NCBI GenBank assembly: GCA_964401915.1
Contig: CAYOAI010000005.1
Location: 1-52,378 of the forward strand
DNA length: 52,378 nt
Direction: 5' to 3'
From: CAZGZD01 sp964401915
GTDB taxonomy: Bacteria > Patescibacteriota > Microgenomatia > UBA1406 > GWC2-37-13
The stretch's first letter is position 1. Every line of letters begins with the position of its first letter. The notes beneath the pieces were generated by a model, which ran no database searches, was not told where the DNA came from, and saw nothing but the letters and a program-made list of their open reading frames with translations. A program made the position numbers and the translations under genes. This document shows, piece after piece, positions 24,623 through 31,395 of the stretch.

Positions 24623-25324
24623 TCACTTCTGGTACTTGACGGTAAGTACCTGCTCTTTTGTATTTCCTGCGTTGTCTGCTGCTTTTATACTGATTTTATT
24701 CTCCCCTTCTTTGAGGATTACCATAGCCGTGAATTTGCCCTCGACGTTCACAACAGCCGGTGATCCATTGACCTGTACTGTATTGCCCTTGTCCGTCGTG
24801 CCCTCAATTTTGAGGTCTTCGCGGCCCACTGTCTCTCCCTCTTGTGGACTCGTGACTGTGAGTGTGGGCTCAGCTTTTTTGTAGTTTACGGTGTAGGAGT
24901 CAGACTCCTTTTTTTTGTCAGAGTCTGTGGCTATGCCTTTTACATATACTTTGTTGTCACCCTCAGTAAGCTCGCCTATCTCCTCGGAAAATGAGTCCGA
25001 TGAGTCGACCGACGCAGTCTTTACCTTCTCGCCATTTATATAAAATTCGACCTTGTCAAAACCATTTGTGGAGCCTGTGACGGCTATATATGCGCTATTT
25101 GTGGCAGGCTGGATCTCATCGAGGTTGACTGTGCCATAGAAATCAGCAGGGCCTTGCTGGGTATCTGCTTTTTTGCTAAATAGTCGGCCGACGAAAAGCG
25201 AGCCATTGATAAGGAAGAAGACGCCGAGTGTCGAGACCAGCACCACTGTGCTGACAAGCAGGATCACAAGAAGAGTAAATCTTTGCTTTATTGAGCGATT
25301 CGTGTGTCTCTGAAGTCTTTTCAT
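24623..25324 (-). CDS. Membrane-anchored protein with two Ig-like domains
   Basis: A 233-residue protein. A basic N-terminus precedes one membrane helix (about residues 15-40), then a linker and two beta-sandwich domains at about 64-148 and 150-233. The second has T-S-P-Q-E-G-E-T-V, V-Q-V-N-G-S-P-A, G-K-F-T-A and L-K-E-G-E-N-K-I, then ADNAGN, the pattern of bacterial Ig-like (glucodextranase domain B-like) modules; the first shows a weaker version with YINGEKV and LTEGDNKV. It is probably exposed on the outer face of the membrane and may bind wall or surface glycan, given the polysaccharide cluster next door, but no enzymatic part is seen. Confidence 0.75.
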   Translation of the reverse strand: MKRLQRHTNRSIKQRFTLLVILLVSTVVLVSTLGVFFLINGSLFVGRLFSKKADTQQGPADFYGTVNLDEIQPATNSAYIAVTGSTNGFDKVEFYINGEKVKTASVDSSDSFSEEIGELTEGDNKVYVKGIATDSDKKKESDSYTVNYKKAEPTLTVTSPQEGETVGREDLKIEGTTDKGNTVQVNGSPAVVNVEGKFTAMVILKEGENKISIKAADNAGNTKEQVLTVKYQK

Positions 25325-25362
25325 AGATTCACTTTGTATTATAGTACAGAAAACTCAATATG

Positions 25363-25435
25363 AGCCGAAGGTGGGATTCGAACCCACGACCTACGGTTTA
25401 CGATACCGTTGCTCTACCAACTGAGCTACTTCGGC
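25363..25435 (-). tRNA. tRNA-Thr (anticodon CGT)
   Basis: Read on the minus strand: acceptor GCCGAAG with CTTCGGC, D arm GCTCAGTTGGTAGAGC, anticodon stem ACGGT/ACCGT around loop ATCGTAA giving CGT, and T arm GTGGGTTCGAATCCCAC. 73 bases; CCA is not encoded (C-A then T follows the discriminator T). Confidence 0.95.
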
Positions 25436-25587
25436 ACTAATTGTTAAATCTAAATCTAATTTTACATCCTAAGTCGCCAAGAAGCTATATGAAGAGATCG
25501 CTTGATAGTCGACAATAATCTGCAATTTAAAAAATAAAACACTCACCCAAAAATAAATGGGGTTTTAAATATGACAAACTCACTTTG

Positions 25588-26124
25588 TTATTTAACAACT
25601 TGACAGTCGCTTACCTCGATAACTCCTATCGTTTGATTTCCAACGACCCCTTTTACTGTAACGGTTTGTCCGTTTTTAAGTGAAAGAACTTGATCTTTGT
25701 TGTTTATCCTACAGCCGATTTGAGTTAAAGAAAATTCCTTGGATGCTATTTTGCTAAACGACAGTCCAGAGTCAGTGATATTTGTTATTTCAGCACTGAA
25801 TTGAACTAGTTTTCCATTCCACTTTTTTTCGGCAGCAACTTGATTTGAGTCAAAATCATCAGCAAGCTCAGCCACCACAATTTTCATTGGCTCAGGAGCT
25901 TTTTCTTGTTTTTGCTCTTGTTTTTGGACTGTGCCCTTTGAATTTGTATATGCCTTATTCTTTGATTTTCCTCCAGTTGAACCAATAACGCCAATAAGAA
26001 TAAAGATAAGTATTGCTGTTATGATTTTGTGTTTCATAAACCAATTTCTTTGGTCTGATTGACAATAAGGGCATTTCTTAGCTTTTACATCTATTTCTTT
26101 TTGACAGCTTTTACATTTTTTCAT
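25588..26124 (-). CDS. Zinc-ribbon membrane protein with a C-terminal OB-like domain
   Basis: A 178-residue protein. Cys4/Cys7 and Cys18/Cys21 (CKSC...CPYC) form a zinc ribbon, one membrane helix follows at about residues 33-50, then a Lys/Gln-rich linker and a beta-rich domain from about 80 to 178 with W-N-G-K-L-V-Q-F-S-A-E-I and G-Q-T-V-T-V-K-G-V-V-G, resembling the tRNA_anti-like OB fold. Function is unknown. Unlike most genes here it has a perfect Shine-Dalgarno sequence (AAAGGAGGTGA, 26141-26131, 6 bases before the ATG) and a long structured leader. The gene stands alone between two tRNA genes. These traits hint at acquisition from a Firmicute-like source, but I could not compare codon use properly. 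Confidence 0.7.
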   Translation of the reverse strand: MKKCKSCQKEIDVKAKKCPYCQSDQRNWFMKHKIITAILIFILIGVIGSTGGKSKNKAYTNSKGTVQKQEQKQEKAPEPMKIVVAELADDFDSNQVAAEKKWNGKLVQFSAEITNITDSGLSFSKIASKEFSLTQIGCRINNKDQVLSLKNGQTVTVKGVVGNQTIGVIEVSDCQVVK

Positions 26125-26147
26125 GTTATCTCACCTCCTTTCTACGA

Positions 26148-26298
26148 AGTTGGCGAGTATAAATAAATAGAGCTCCTCGCCAACTAGTAGCTTTCGCTAC
26201 CATAGCCGTTTCCAGCTATGACCCGCAAAGGTTGTTGAACGAGGAGCTCTCGTTCTCCTTTGCGGGATTTTTGCCATGCTCAATTATTGCTAACTGAG
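26148..26298 (-). ncRNA. Unidentified structured leader RNA with five hairpins (candidate riboswitch or sRNA)
   Basis: Read on the minus strand from 26298: (A) CTCAGTTA-GCAA-TAATTGAG, 26298-26279; (B) CCCGCAAAGG (26266-26257) with CCTTTGCGGG (26231-26222), enclosing GAACGAG/CTCGTTC with a 5-base loop; (C) CATAGCTG-GAAA-CGGCTATG, 26220-26201; (D) GTAGC-GAAA-GCTAC, 26200-26187; (E) AGTTGGCGAG (26185-26176) with CTCGCCAACT (26157-26148). The loop of B (26244-26248) and the loop of E (GAGCTC, 26170-26175) are complementary, allowing a kissing interaction. GNRA loops occur only when read on this strand. A promoter lies just upstream and a perfect Shine-Dalgarno sequence 7 bases downstream. I do not recognise the RNA class. 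Confidence 0.75.
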
Positions 26299-26320
26299 TT
26301 TAGGCACCGAACTGTAAAAG

Positions 26321-26329
26321 ATTATATCA
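26321..26329 (-). promoter_or_regulatory. Extended -10 promoter for the structured leader and zinc-ribbon gene
   Basis: On the minus strand TGATATAAT (26329-26321) is a consensus extended -10 box. Transcription would start near 26314, about 16 bases before the first hairpin of the leader, giving a 5' UTR of about 190 bases. Confidence 0.6.
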
Positions 26330-26416
26330 CCAAAAATACGATATTCTCTTGATGAAGCATGCGAGATAGGGTTGTATGCTTAAGTAGATTTAGTGAAGTT
26401 CAGTTTTATATTCATC

Positions 26417-26490
26417 TGGAGCGGGTGAGGGGAATCGAACCCCCACCTCAACCTTGGGAAGGTCGCGTTCTACCACTATACTACACCCGC
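26417..26490 (-). tRNA. tRNA-Gly (anticodon CCC), CCA encoded
   Basis: Minus strand: acceptor GCGGGTG with CACCCGC, D arm GTAGTATAGTGGTAGAAC, anticodon stem CGACC/GGTTG around TTCCCAA giving CCC, T arm GTGGGGGTTCGATTCCCCT-like. The discriminator T (26420) is followed by CCA (26419-26417), unlike the Val and Thr tRNAs of this window. Confidence 0.93.
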
Positions 26491-26552
26491 ATATCTCCAC
26501 TATTATACAAAATCATGGTGGTAAATAGCCCTGGAGCAGAGATGGCGCAATA

Positions 26553-26561
26553 TGCTATAAT
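26553..26561 (+). promoter_or_regulatory. Extended -10 promoter of the riboflavin operon
   Basis: TGCTATAAT, a consensus extended -10. Transcription would begin near 26568, at the first bases of the FMN aptamer P1 stem. The -35 region has no good match. Confidence 0.6.
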
Positions 26562-26566
26562 ATAGG

Positions 26567-26702
26567 TATCCTTCGGGGGTTGGGTGAGAGTCCCAATCGG
26601 TGGTATCTCAAGAGTCTTGAGATGATAGCCCACGAGTCATGAAAGTGACATGATCTGGAGAATTACCAGAGCCGGCCGTACAGTCGGAATGAAAGAAGGA
26701 TA
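26567..26702 (+). promoter_or_regulatory. FMN riboswitch aptamer
   Basis: TATCCTTC (26567-26574) pairs with GAAGGATA (26695-26702) as P1. Between them are the hallmark FMN elements: GGGTGAGAGTCCCAATCGGTGGT, AGCCCACGAG, a variable hairpin, GATCTGGAGAATTACCAGAGCCGGC, ACAGTCGGAATGAAAGAAGG. All conserved junction segments are present. It controls ribE-ribH-ribBA-ribD, the full set of dedicated riboflavin genes. Confidence 0.97.
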
Positions 26703-26730
26703 AAGCTACGCCTGCGTAGCGCATATTATG

Positions 26731-26752
26731 ACCCCCGATTGGGGGTTTTTTT
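26731..26752 (+). terminator. Riboswitch-controlled terminator abutting the ribE start codon
   Basis: CCCCC-GATT-GGGGG (26732-26745) followed by seven Ts, the last directly before the ATG at 26753. A second hairpin, GCTACG-CCTG-CGTAGC (26705-26720), lies between aptamer and terminator. The 5' strand CCCCCGA (26732-26738) is exactly complementary to TCGGGGG (26573-26579) at the start of the aptamer, which offers an antiterminator pairing when FMN is absent. The GGGGG is also the only purine block upstream of the start codon. Confidence 0.9.
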
Positions 26753-27343
26753 ATGTTTACAGGGATAGTCACACACATCGGCAAGATAGAGAAGATAACA
26801 GGGGATATCTACACAATCTCTGCAAGCCCTGACCTGATCTCAAAGCTCGAAGTTGGCACAAGTATTGCTGTAAATGGAGTCTGCCTTACTGTCATCTCTG
26901 AGCCTCAGAGCGACTCCTTTGATGTAGAGATCATGCCTGAGACGATAAGGCGCATAGCCGGATTTGAGGCAGATTCGTCTGTCAATCTTGAGCTTCCCCT
27001 TACAGCAAGCTCCCTTATGAGCGGACATATGGTGCAGGGCCATGTAGACACAAGAGCCGAGGTGCTCTCAATTGTTGAGGAGGGAGAAAGTAGAATCATT
27101 CGCTTTAAGATCGATCCAGAGTCTACAATCTATATTGTCGAGAAGGGATCTGTTGCTATAAACGGCATATCGCTTACTGTGATTGAAATGAATAGTGATC
27201 AATTCAGTGTTGGGATCATCCCCCACAGCCTCAAACATACGACAATGAGTGCGATCAAAGTTGGCGATATGGTCAATATCGAGCTTGATATTGTAGCCAA
27301 ATATATTCATAAGTTCACAAATGCGTATGACAAAAAATCCTAA
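26753..27343 (+). CDS. ribE: Riboflavin synthase, alpha chain
   Basis: A 196-residue enzyme that dismutates two 6,7-dimethyl-8-ribityllumazine molecules to riboflavin. It starts MFTGIVTHIG, and shows the two-fold internal repeat of this family: S-I-A-V-N-G-V-C-L-T-V in the first barrel and S-V-A-I-N-G-I-S-L-T-V in the second, with G-H-M-V-Q-G-H-V-D between. Length is usual. The start codon touches the terminator T-tract of the FMN riboswitch, and the end overlaps ribH by 23 bases. Confidence 0.95.
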   Translation: MFTGIVTHIGKIEKITGDIYTISASPDLISKLEVGTSIAVNGVCLTVISEPQSDSFDVEIMPETIRRIAGFEADSSVNLELPLTASSLMSGHMVQGHVDTRAEVLSIVEEGESRIIRFKIDPESTIYIVEKGSVAINGISLTVIEMNSDQFSVGIIPHSLKHTTMSAIKVGDMVNIELDIVAKYIHKFTNAYDKKS

Positions 27344-27776
27344 GCAAAATCCATCCATCGCGATTGTTGCTGCTGAGTATCACAAAGAGATCGTGGACTC
27401 ACTTGTTGCAAACTGTATAGATACGCTGGCTGAGTCTGGAGTAGTTCGTGAGAGTATCAAGATTGTGCGTGTACCAGGTGCACTCGAGATACCACTTACA
27501 ACTCAAAAGCTGGCCACGACAGGTAACTTTGACGCGATTATCGTATTTGGGATTATCCTGCGCGGAGATACCTATCATTTTGAACAGGTCTCCAATGAGT
27601 GTGCCCGAGGCTGCGTCGATGTTGGCCTCAAGACTGGCGTGCCGGTGATCTTTCAGGTCCTGAGCGTTAATAGTATTGAAGATGCCCTTGAGCGAGCACA
27701 GGGTACGACTGACAACCGAGGAGTCGAGGCAGCGCGTACTGCACTCAAAATGGTAAGCATTTTAAACAATCTATGA
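27321..27776 (+). CDS. ribH: 6,7-dimethyl-8-ribityllumazine synthase
   Basis: A 151-residue lumazine synthase, condensing the ribityl-aminouracil with dihydroxybutanone phosphate. Motifs are V-P-G-A-L-E-I-P-L, F-G-I-I-L-R-G-D-T-Y-H-F-E-Q-V with the catalytic His86, P-V-I-F-Q-V-L-S (usually PVIFGVLT) and a C-terminal A-R-T-A-L. The start could be 27321 or the ATG two codons later. The stop overlaps the ribBA start (ATGA). Confidence 0.93.
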   Translation: MRMTKNPKQNPSIAIVAAEYHKEIVDSLVANCIDTLAESGVVRESIKIVRVPGALEIPLTTQKLATTGNFDAIIVFGIILRGDTYHFEQVSNECARGCVDVGLKTGVPVIFQVLSVNSIEDALERAQGTTDNRGVEAARTALKMVSILNNL

Positions 27777-28999
27777 ATCCCTATATTTCAATTCCAGAAG
27801 CGATAGATATTTTAAAAAAAGGCAAGATGCTTATTGTCGTGGACAGTCCAGATCGTGAGAATCAGGCCGATCTGATCTTCGCTGCTGAGCATGTGACTGC
27901 GGAAAAGATCAACTTCATGTTGCAGAACTGCCGCGGGATGATATGCGTACCGATCACTCAGGCAAAAGCGTCAAAGCTTGATCTGCCCCTTATGATAAGT
28001 AAATCAGATAACACTGAGGAGACTGGAGTCCAGTTCACAGTCACAGCCGACGGGCTCAATATGCAGGCATTTGGGATATCGGCCGTAGATCGCGCACGTA
28101 CAATAACGACAATTGCGAATGATGACTCAATTCCTGCGGATTTAGTTCGTCCAGGTCACATATTCCCTCTTGTGGCACGACCTGGCGGCGTAATCGAGCG
28201 AGCCGGACACACTGAGGCGACGATCGATCTTCTTAAACTTGCGAAGCTTACCCCATGTGGAGTATTGAGTGAGATTCTGTCCGACTCAGGCGATGTAGCT
28301 ACACTCGACGAGACTATCGCCTTCTCCAAAAAACACGATATCCCGATCGTACTCGTCGATGATCTCGTGACTTATGTGAAGCAAAATCCCTGTATTACAG
28401 ATAGCACCCCATCAGTCATCAAAGTTGCATCTTCAAAGCTGCCAACAAAATACGGCGAATTTATCATAGATGTATATAGATCATATGATGATAACCGTGA
28501 GCATGTGGCTCTGCATGTGGGAGGCTTAGCAAATGACGCGCCGATTGTGCGAATCCACTCACAGTGTATTACTGGTGATACTTTTGGATCTTTGAAGTGC
28601 GATTGCGGAGAGCAACTTGCACGAAGCCTTGAGATCATAGCTGAGAATAAGCAAGGAGCACTGATTTACCTCAATCAGGAAGGGCGAGGAGTGGGGCTGA
28701 CCAATAAGATCAGAGCTTATGCTCTCCAGGACACAGGTCTTGATACGGTCGATTCTCAGCACGCACTTGGCCTACCTGTGGACGCGCGGGACTTTGAGGT
28801 GGCTGCCGACATCTGCCGCGATATGGGGATCAGTAAAATTCAGCTTCTGACCAATAATCCCAGCAAACTCAAACAGCTTGAAGAGTATGGGATTCTGATT
28901 GCGAAAAAACTGCCTCTTGAGATAGCTTCAAATCCGACCAACAAAGGATATCTAATGACCAAAAAGAAAAAGCTCGGACATACTTTAGAAAAAATATAG
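27773..28999 (+). CDS. ribBA: Bifunctional DHBP synthase / GTP cyclohydrolase II with altered RibB active site
   Basis: A 408-residue RibB-RibA fusion. RibB half (about 1-205): CRGMICVP, RPGHIFPL, R-A-G-H-T-E-A with His146 are intact, but RENEGD reads R-E-N-Q-A-D (28-33) and the TTGIS segment reads A-F-G-I-S (99-103). In the archaeal homologue the residues equivalent to Gln31 and Phe100 are a Glu and a Thr that matter for catalysis. RibA half (about 206-408): zinc ligands Cys265, Cys276, Cys278 in CITGDTFGSLKCDCG, plus NQEGRGVGL and LLTNNPSK. RibA therefore looks active, RibB possibly weakened. The stop is 3 bases before ribD. Confidence 0.9.
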   Translation: MNPYISIPEAIDILKKGKMLIVVDSPDRENQADLIFAAEHVTAEKINFMLQNCRGMICVPITQAKASKLDLPLMISKSDNTEETGVQFTVTADGLNMQAFGISAVDRARTITTIANDDSIPADLVRPGHIFPLVARPGGVIERAGHTEATIDLLKLAKLTPCGVLSEILSDSGDVATLDETIAFSKKHDIPIVLVDDLVTYVKQNPCITDSTPSVIKVASSKLPTKYGEFIIDVYRSYDDNREHVALHVGGLANDAPIVRIHSQCITGDTFGSLKCDCGEQLARSLEIIAENKQGALIYLNQEGRGVGLTNKIRAYALQDTGLDTVDSQHALGLPVDARDFEVAADICRDMGISKIQLLTNNPSKLKQLEEYGILIAKKLPLEIASNPTNKGYLMTKKKKLGHTLEKI

Positions 29000-29002
29000 T
29001 CT

Positions 29003-30094
29003 ATGACCGCTTCCACACATCAGGACAAGCTCTTTATGCAAAGGTGCATTGAACTGGCTGCACTTGGGGCTGGTTGGACTAATCCCAATCCTATGGTGGG
29101 GGCTGTGGCTGTCCGAGATGGCAAGATCATAGCCGAGGGCTATCACACTCGCGTCGGCGCTCCTCATGCCGAGATAGAAGCGTTGAGTAAGCCAAAGGGC
29201 AGTCTGGCTGGTGCAACTTTGTATGTGAGTCTTGAGCCGTGTAATCATATAGGGCGTACAGGTCCTTGCACAAAAGCGATCATTGCCTCTGGCATAACAC
29301 GGGTCGCGATTCCCACTCTTGATCCAAATCCCACAGTATCAGGGCAGGGAGTGGCAGCTTTAGAAAAAGCAGGAATTAAGGTGGACATAGGAGTGTGTGA
29401 GGAACAAGCAAAGCTTCTTAATGAGGCCTACTTTGTATTTCATGCTAAAAAAAGGCCATTTGTCGCAGTCAAATATGCCGCAAGCCTTGATGGTAAGATC
29501 GCAACCCGAAGTGGTGATTCCAAGTGGATCACAAATGAAGAAGCTCGAGAGTATGCGCGGGGACTTCGGGGGCAGTATCAGGCTATACTTGTGGGGGCAA
29601 ATACTGTGGCCGCCGATGATCCACATCTTGGAGCAAGGAGTAAGAATGCGAGAGACCCGCTTCGCATTATTCTCGATCCGAAGCTTAAGACTGCTATTAA
29701 AGGCCAAGTCTATAGAGATTCACATGTGTTGGTCGTGACTACAGATCTGGCAGAGAGCTCTCGAGTTGAAGCCTTCAAAAAGGCAAATATCTCAATACTT
29801 TCTTATTCAGGCTCTGAGATAGATATTGCCACATTACTTACTGATCTGGCTACGCGGGACATCGTGAGTGTGTTTGTCGAGGGCGGTGGGGTGACTATTA
29901 CTCGCTTCTTGGAGTCAAAGTCTGTCGATCGCATATATGGTTTCTACTCACCTATTTTGATCGGTGCAGATGGAATTGGCTTTACTCCATCGGGTGCCAT
30001 CTCAAGCATTAAGGATTCTTTGCATCTTGCATCTGCCACCCACAAAAGCTTTGGAGACAACTTTCTTATCTCTGGATACCCACAGTACACATAG
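29003..30094 (+). CDS. ribD: Bifunctional deaminase/reductase RibD
   Basis: A 363-residue enzyme carrying out the second and third steps of riboflavin synthesis. The N-terminal deaminase has the zinc site H55-A-E57 and L-E-P-C80...G-P-C89, with T-N-P-N-P-M-V-G-A-V before it. The reductase half begins at F-V-A-V-K-Y-A-A-S-L-D-G-K-I-A, continues S-K-W-I-T and V-G-A-N-T-V-A-A-D-D-P, and ends with F-V-E-G-G-G. All are family hallmarks at normal spacing. Last gene of the riboflavin operon; a bifunctional RibF and a phosphatase are not in this window. Confidence 0.95.
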   Translation: MTASTHQDKLFMQRCIELAALGAGWTNPNPMVGAVAVRDGKIIAEGYHTRVGAPHAEIEALSKPKGSLAGATLYVSLEPCNHIGRTGPCTKAIIASGITRVAIPTLDPNPTVSGQGVAALEKAGIKVDIGVCEEQAKLLNEAYFVFHAKKRPFVAVKYAASLDGKIATRSGDSKWITNEEAREYARGLRGQYQAILVGANTVAADDPHLGARSKNARDPLRIILDPKLKTAIKGQVYRDSHVLVVTTDLAESSRVEAFKKANISILSYSGSEIDIATLLTDLATRDIVSVFVEGGGVTITRFLESKSVDRIYGFYSPILIGADGIGFTPSGAISSIKDSLHLASATHKSFGDNFLISGYPQYT

Positions 30095-30114
30095 CCGCTA
30101 CTTTTTGTTATCAT
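30086..30114 (+). promoter_or_regulatory. Probable promoter for the 30121 gene
   Basis: TACACA (30086-30091), a 17-base spacer and TATCAT (30109-30114), ending 6 bases before the ATG at 30121; the -35 overlaps the end of ribD. Moderate match but the same leaderless layout as other genes here. Confidence 0.45.
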
Positions 30115-30120
30115 CATATT

Positions 30121-30444
30121 ATGAGATTTATTGGTCGGCTTCTGATCTGGGGATTTGCGATCTATGGATTTTTTCAATTCTTGCCCTACGGAATCGAGCA
30201 GTACAATCATATATCAGACTCTGTTGAGAGCAGTAGCATTTTCACTCGCTTTATACAGCCAAAAAAGAAGAATGATCGTGTAGGGCGCGCGGTCGAGCAC
30301 GTGACCAATACTGCCAAGTCCGAAGTCCTTGGAATAGCAGATGAGAATATAGCCTCGTCGACTGGCAGCCTTAAAAAGCAGTTTTGCGAAGAGATTATTG
30401 CAAGGATTGGACTTGAGTGTAAAAAAGAGGGTAAGAAGAAGTGA
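30121..30444 (+). CDS. Small single-helix membrane protein of unknown function
   Basis: A 107-residue protein with an N-terminal hydrophobic segment (about residues 4-21, containing several Gly, Phe and Tyr) and a mostly charged, Lys-rich remainder that ends in K-K-E-G-K-K-K. A single Cys lies near residue 89 and another near residue 100. I do not recognise the family. It follows the riboflavin operon but seems to have its own promoter, and is followed by a long hairpin repeat before the convergent LysM gene. Confidence 0.6.
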   Translation: MRFIGRLLIWGFAIYGFFQFLPYGIEQYNHISDSVESSSIFTRFIQPKKKNDRVGRAVEHVTNTAKSEVLGIADENIASSTGSLKKQFCEEIIARIGLECKKEGKKK

Positions 30445-30459
30445 CTTCTGTTTATTTGA

Positions 30460-30518
30460 GTCATCCTGAATTTATTTCAGGATCTATAAGAAAGATTCCG
30501 AAACAAGTTCGGAATGAC
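30460..30518. repeat. Long hairpin repeat, copy 2 (convergent gap)
   Basis: Arm 30460-30485 starting GTCATCCTGAAT pairs with arm 30493-30518 whose reverse complement starts GTCATTCCGAAC; the loop is 7 bases. 26-base arms differ at about six positions. Arm length and sequence match the copy at 24533-24598, and it also lies between two convergent genes (30121 plus and 30527 minus). Confidence 0.88.
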
Positions 30519-30526
30519 ATTGGGGA

Positions 30527-31129
30527 TTACTTCTTCCAGAGTTTGAGTTTCTGACCTGGCTCTATGTAGTCGGGATTTACTATATTATTCTCACTTGCGA
30601 TCCTTGACCACACGTATCCGTCACCGTATGCTGCCACGGAGATACTCCACAGAGAATCACCATCTTTGACTGTGTATTCGGTCGATTGAATTGTGGTTTG
30701 AGTACTACCTGTCGTCATTGATTCGCCGACAGTGGCATTTTTTGGTGCTACTCGTGGGAGAATAAGCTTCTGACCTTTCTCGATGATGTCTGGATTCTCA
30801 ATCTTATTCGCAGATACGATATCTGCATAGTTGAACCCAGATCCGTATTTAGCTTCAGCAATACTCCAAAGAGAGTCGCCTTCACGAACTACATACTCAT
30901 TTTTCTCTTCCTGAGGGGCGGGAGCCACTTCTTTGTCTTTCATCTGCAGGAACTTTGCGATGCTTTTTGGAGACAGGCCATTCTCACTCTTGCTTGCCGC
31001 AATGACAACTCCGAATATGACGACTAATATGATCGCAATACCGAGTATGAGATTGACTGTATTTCCGCGAAGCTTATCTTGGAGCTCTGAGAGATAATTA
31101 TTTGTTGAAGATGCTGATTTTTTTGGCAT
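30527..31129 (-). CDS. Membrane-anchored protein with two LysM domains
   Basis: A 200-residue protein: a polar N-terminus, one membrane helix (about residues 25-46), a linker with A-P-A-P-Q, and two LysM modules at about 78-127 and 151-199. Each starts with Y-x-V-(R/K)-(E/D)-G-D-S-L-W-S-I and ends in G-Q-K-L-x-L. LysM binds GlcNAc-containing glycans such as peptidoglycan, so the protein probably links the cell membrane to the wall. No hydrolase domain is attached. Confidence 0.87.
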   Translation of the reverse strand: MPKKSASSTNNYLSELQDKLRGNTVNLILGIAIILVVIFGVVIAASKSENGLSPKSIAKFLQMKDKEVAPAPQEEKNEYVVREGDSLWSIAEAKYGSGFNYADIVSANKIENPDIIEKGQKLILPRVAPKNATVGESMTTGSTQTTIQSTEYTVKDGDSLWSISVAAYGDGYVWSRIASENNIVNPDYIEPGQKLKLWKK

Positions 31130-31162
31130 TTTTGAGAAATTTAGAACTCGTAAATCATATCG

Positions 31163-31190
31163 AGTATACTATAGTTTATATTATTGTCAA
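31163..31190 (-). promoter_or_regulatory. Promoter for the LysM gene
   Basis: On the minus strand TTGACA (31190-31185), a 16-base spacer and TATACT (31168-31163). Transcription would start near 31156, giving a 27-base leader without a Shine-Dalgarno sequence. The rest of the 266-base gap to lemA holds only AT-rich sequence and the lemA promoter; I see nothing else in it. Confidence 0.65.
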
Positions 31191-31351
31191 CAACAATTTT
31201 TAGCCTCAAAAGTGCTATTTTTTGGAATAGATTGTTGTGACAATATCAAAGTCAAGAAGCTTCAACTTATAACAAAGCATTTAAGGTCAAAATTCTAATT
31301 TCTTTTTTGTGTACTTTTGCTTTTTTTCTTCGGTTGCAATTTTGTCCAGGG

Positions 31352-31386
31352 TGATATAATGTTAGTGTTAATCACAAGGAGGTGAT
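31352..31386 (+). promoter_or_regulatory. Extended -10 promoter and strong ribosome binding site of lemA
   Basis: TGATATAAT (31352-31360) is a consensus extended -10 box. AAGGAGGTGAT (31376-31386) is a full anti-Shine-Dalgarno complement 9 bases before the ATG at 31396. Only two other genes in the window have comparable ribosome binding sites (atpE and the zinc-ribbon gene). Confidence 0.75.
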
Positions 31387-31395
31387 ATTTATACT

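Noticed and set aside
25540..25570. A terminator downstream of the zinc-ribbon gene (ACCC...GGGGTTTT)
   Set aside because: The stem is only about four base pairs, and the T-run is on the strand opposite to the gene.
26222..26273. Plus-strand intrinsic terminator (CCCGCAAAGG...CCTTTGCGGG followed by ATTTTT)
   Set aside because: Possible in isolation, but the other hairpins form GNRA loops only on the minus strand, where a promoter and a Shine-Dalgarno sequence flank them; no plus-strand gene ends nearby.
26359..26565. A 68-residue plus-strand open frame
   Set aside because: It runs antisense through the tRNA-Gly gene and into the riboflavin promoter; its sequence is the typical translation of a tRNA complement.
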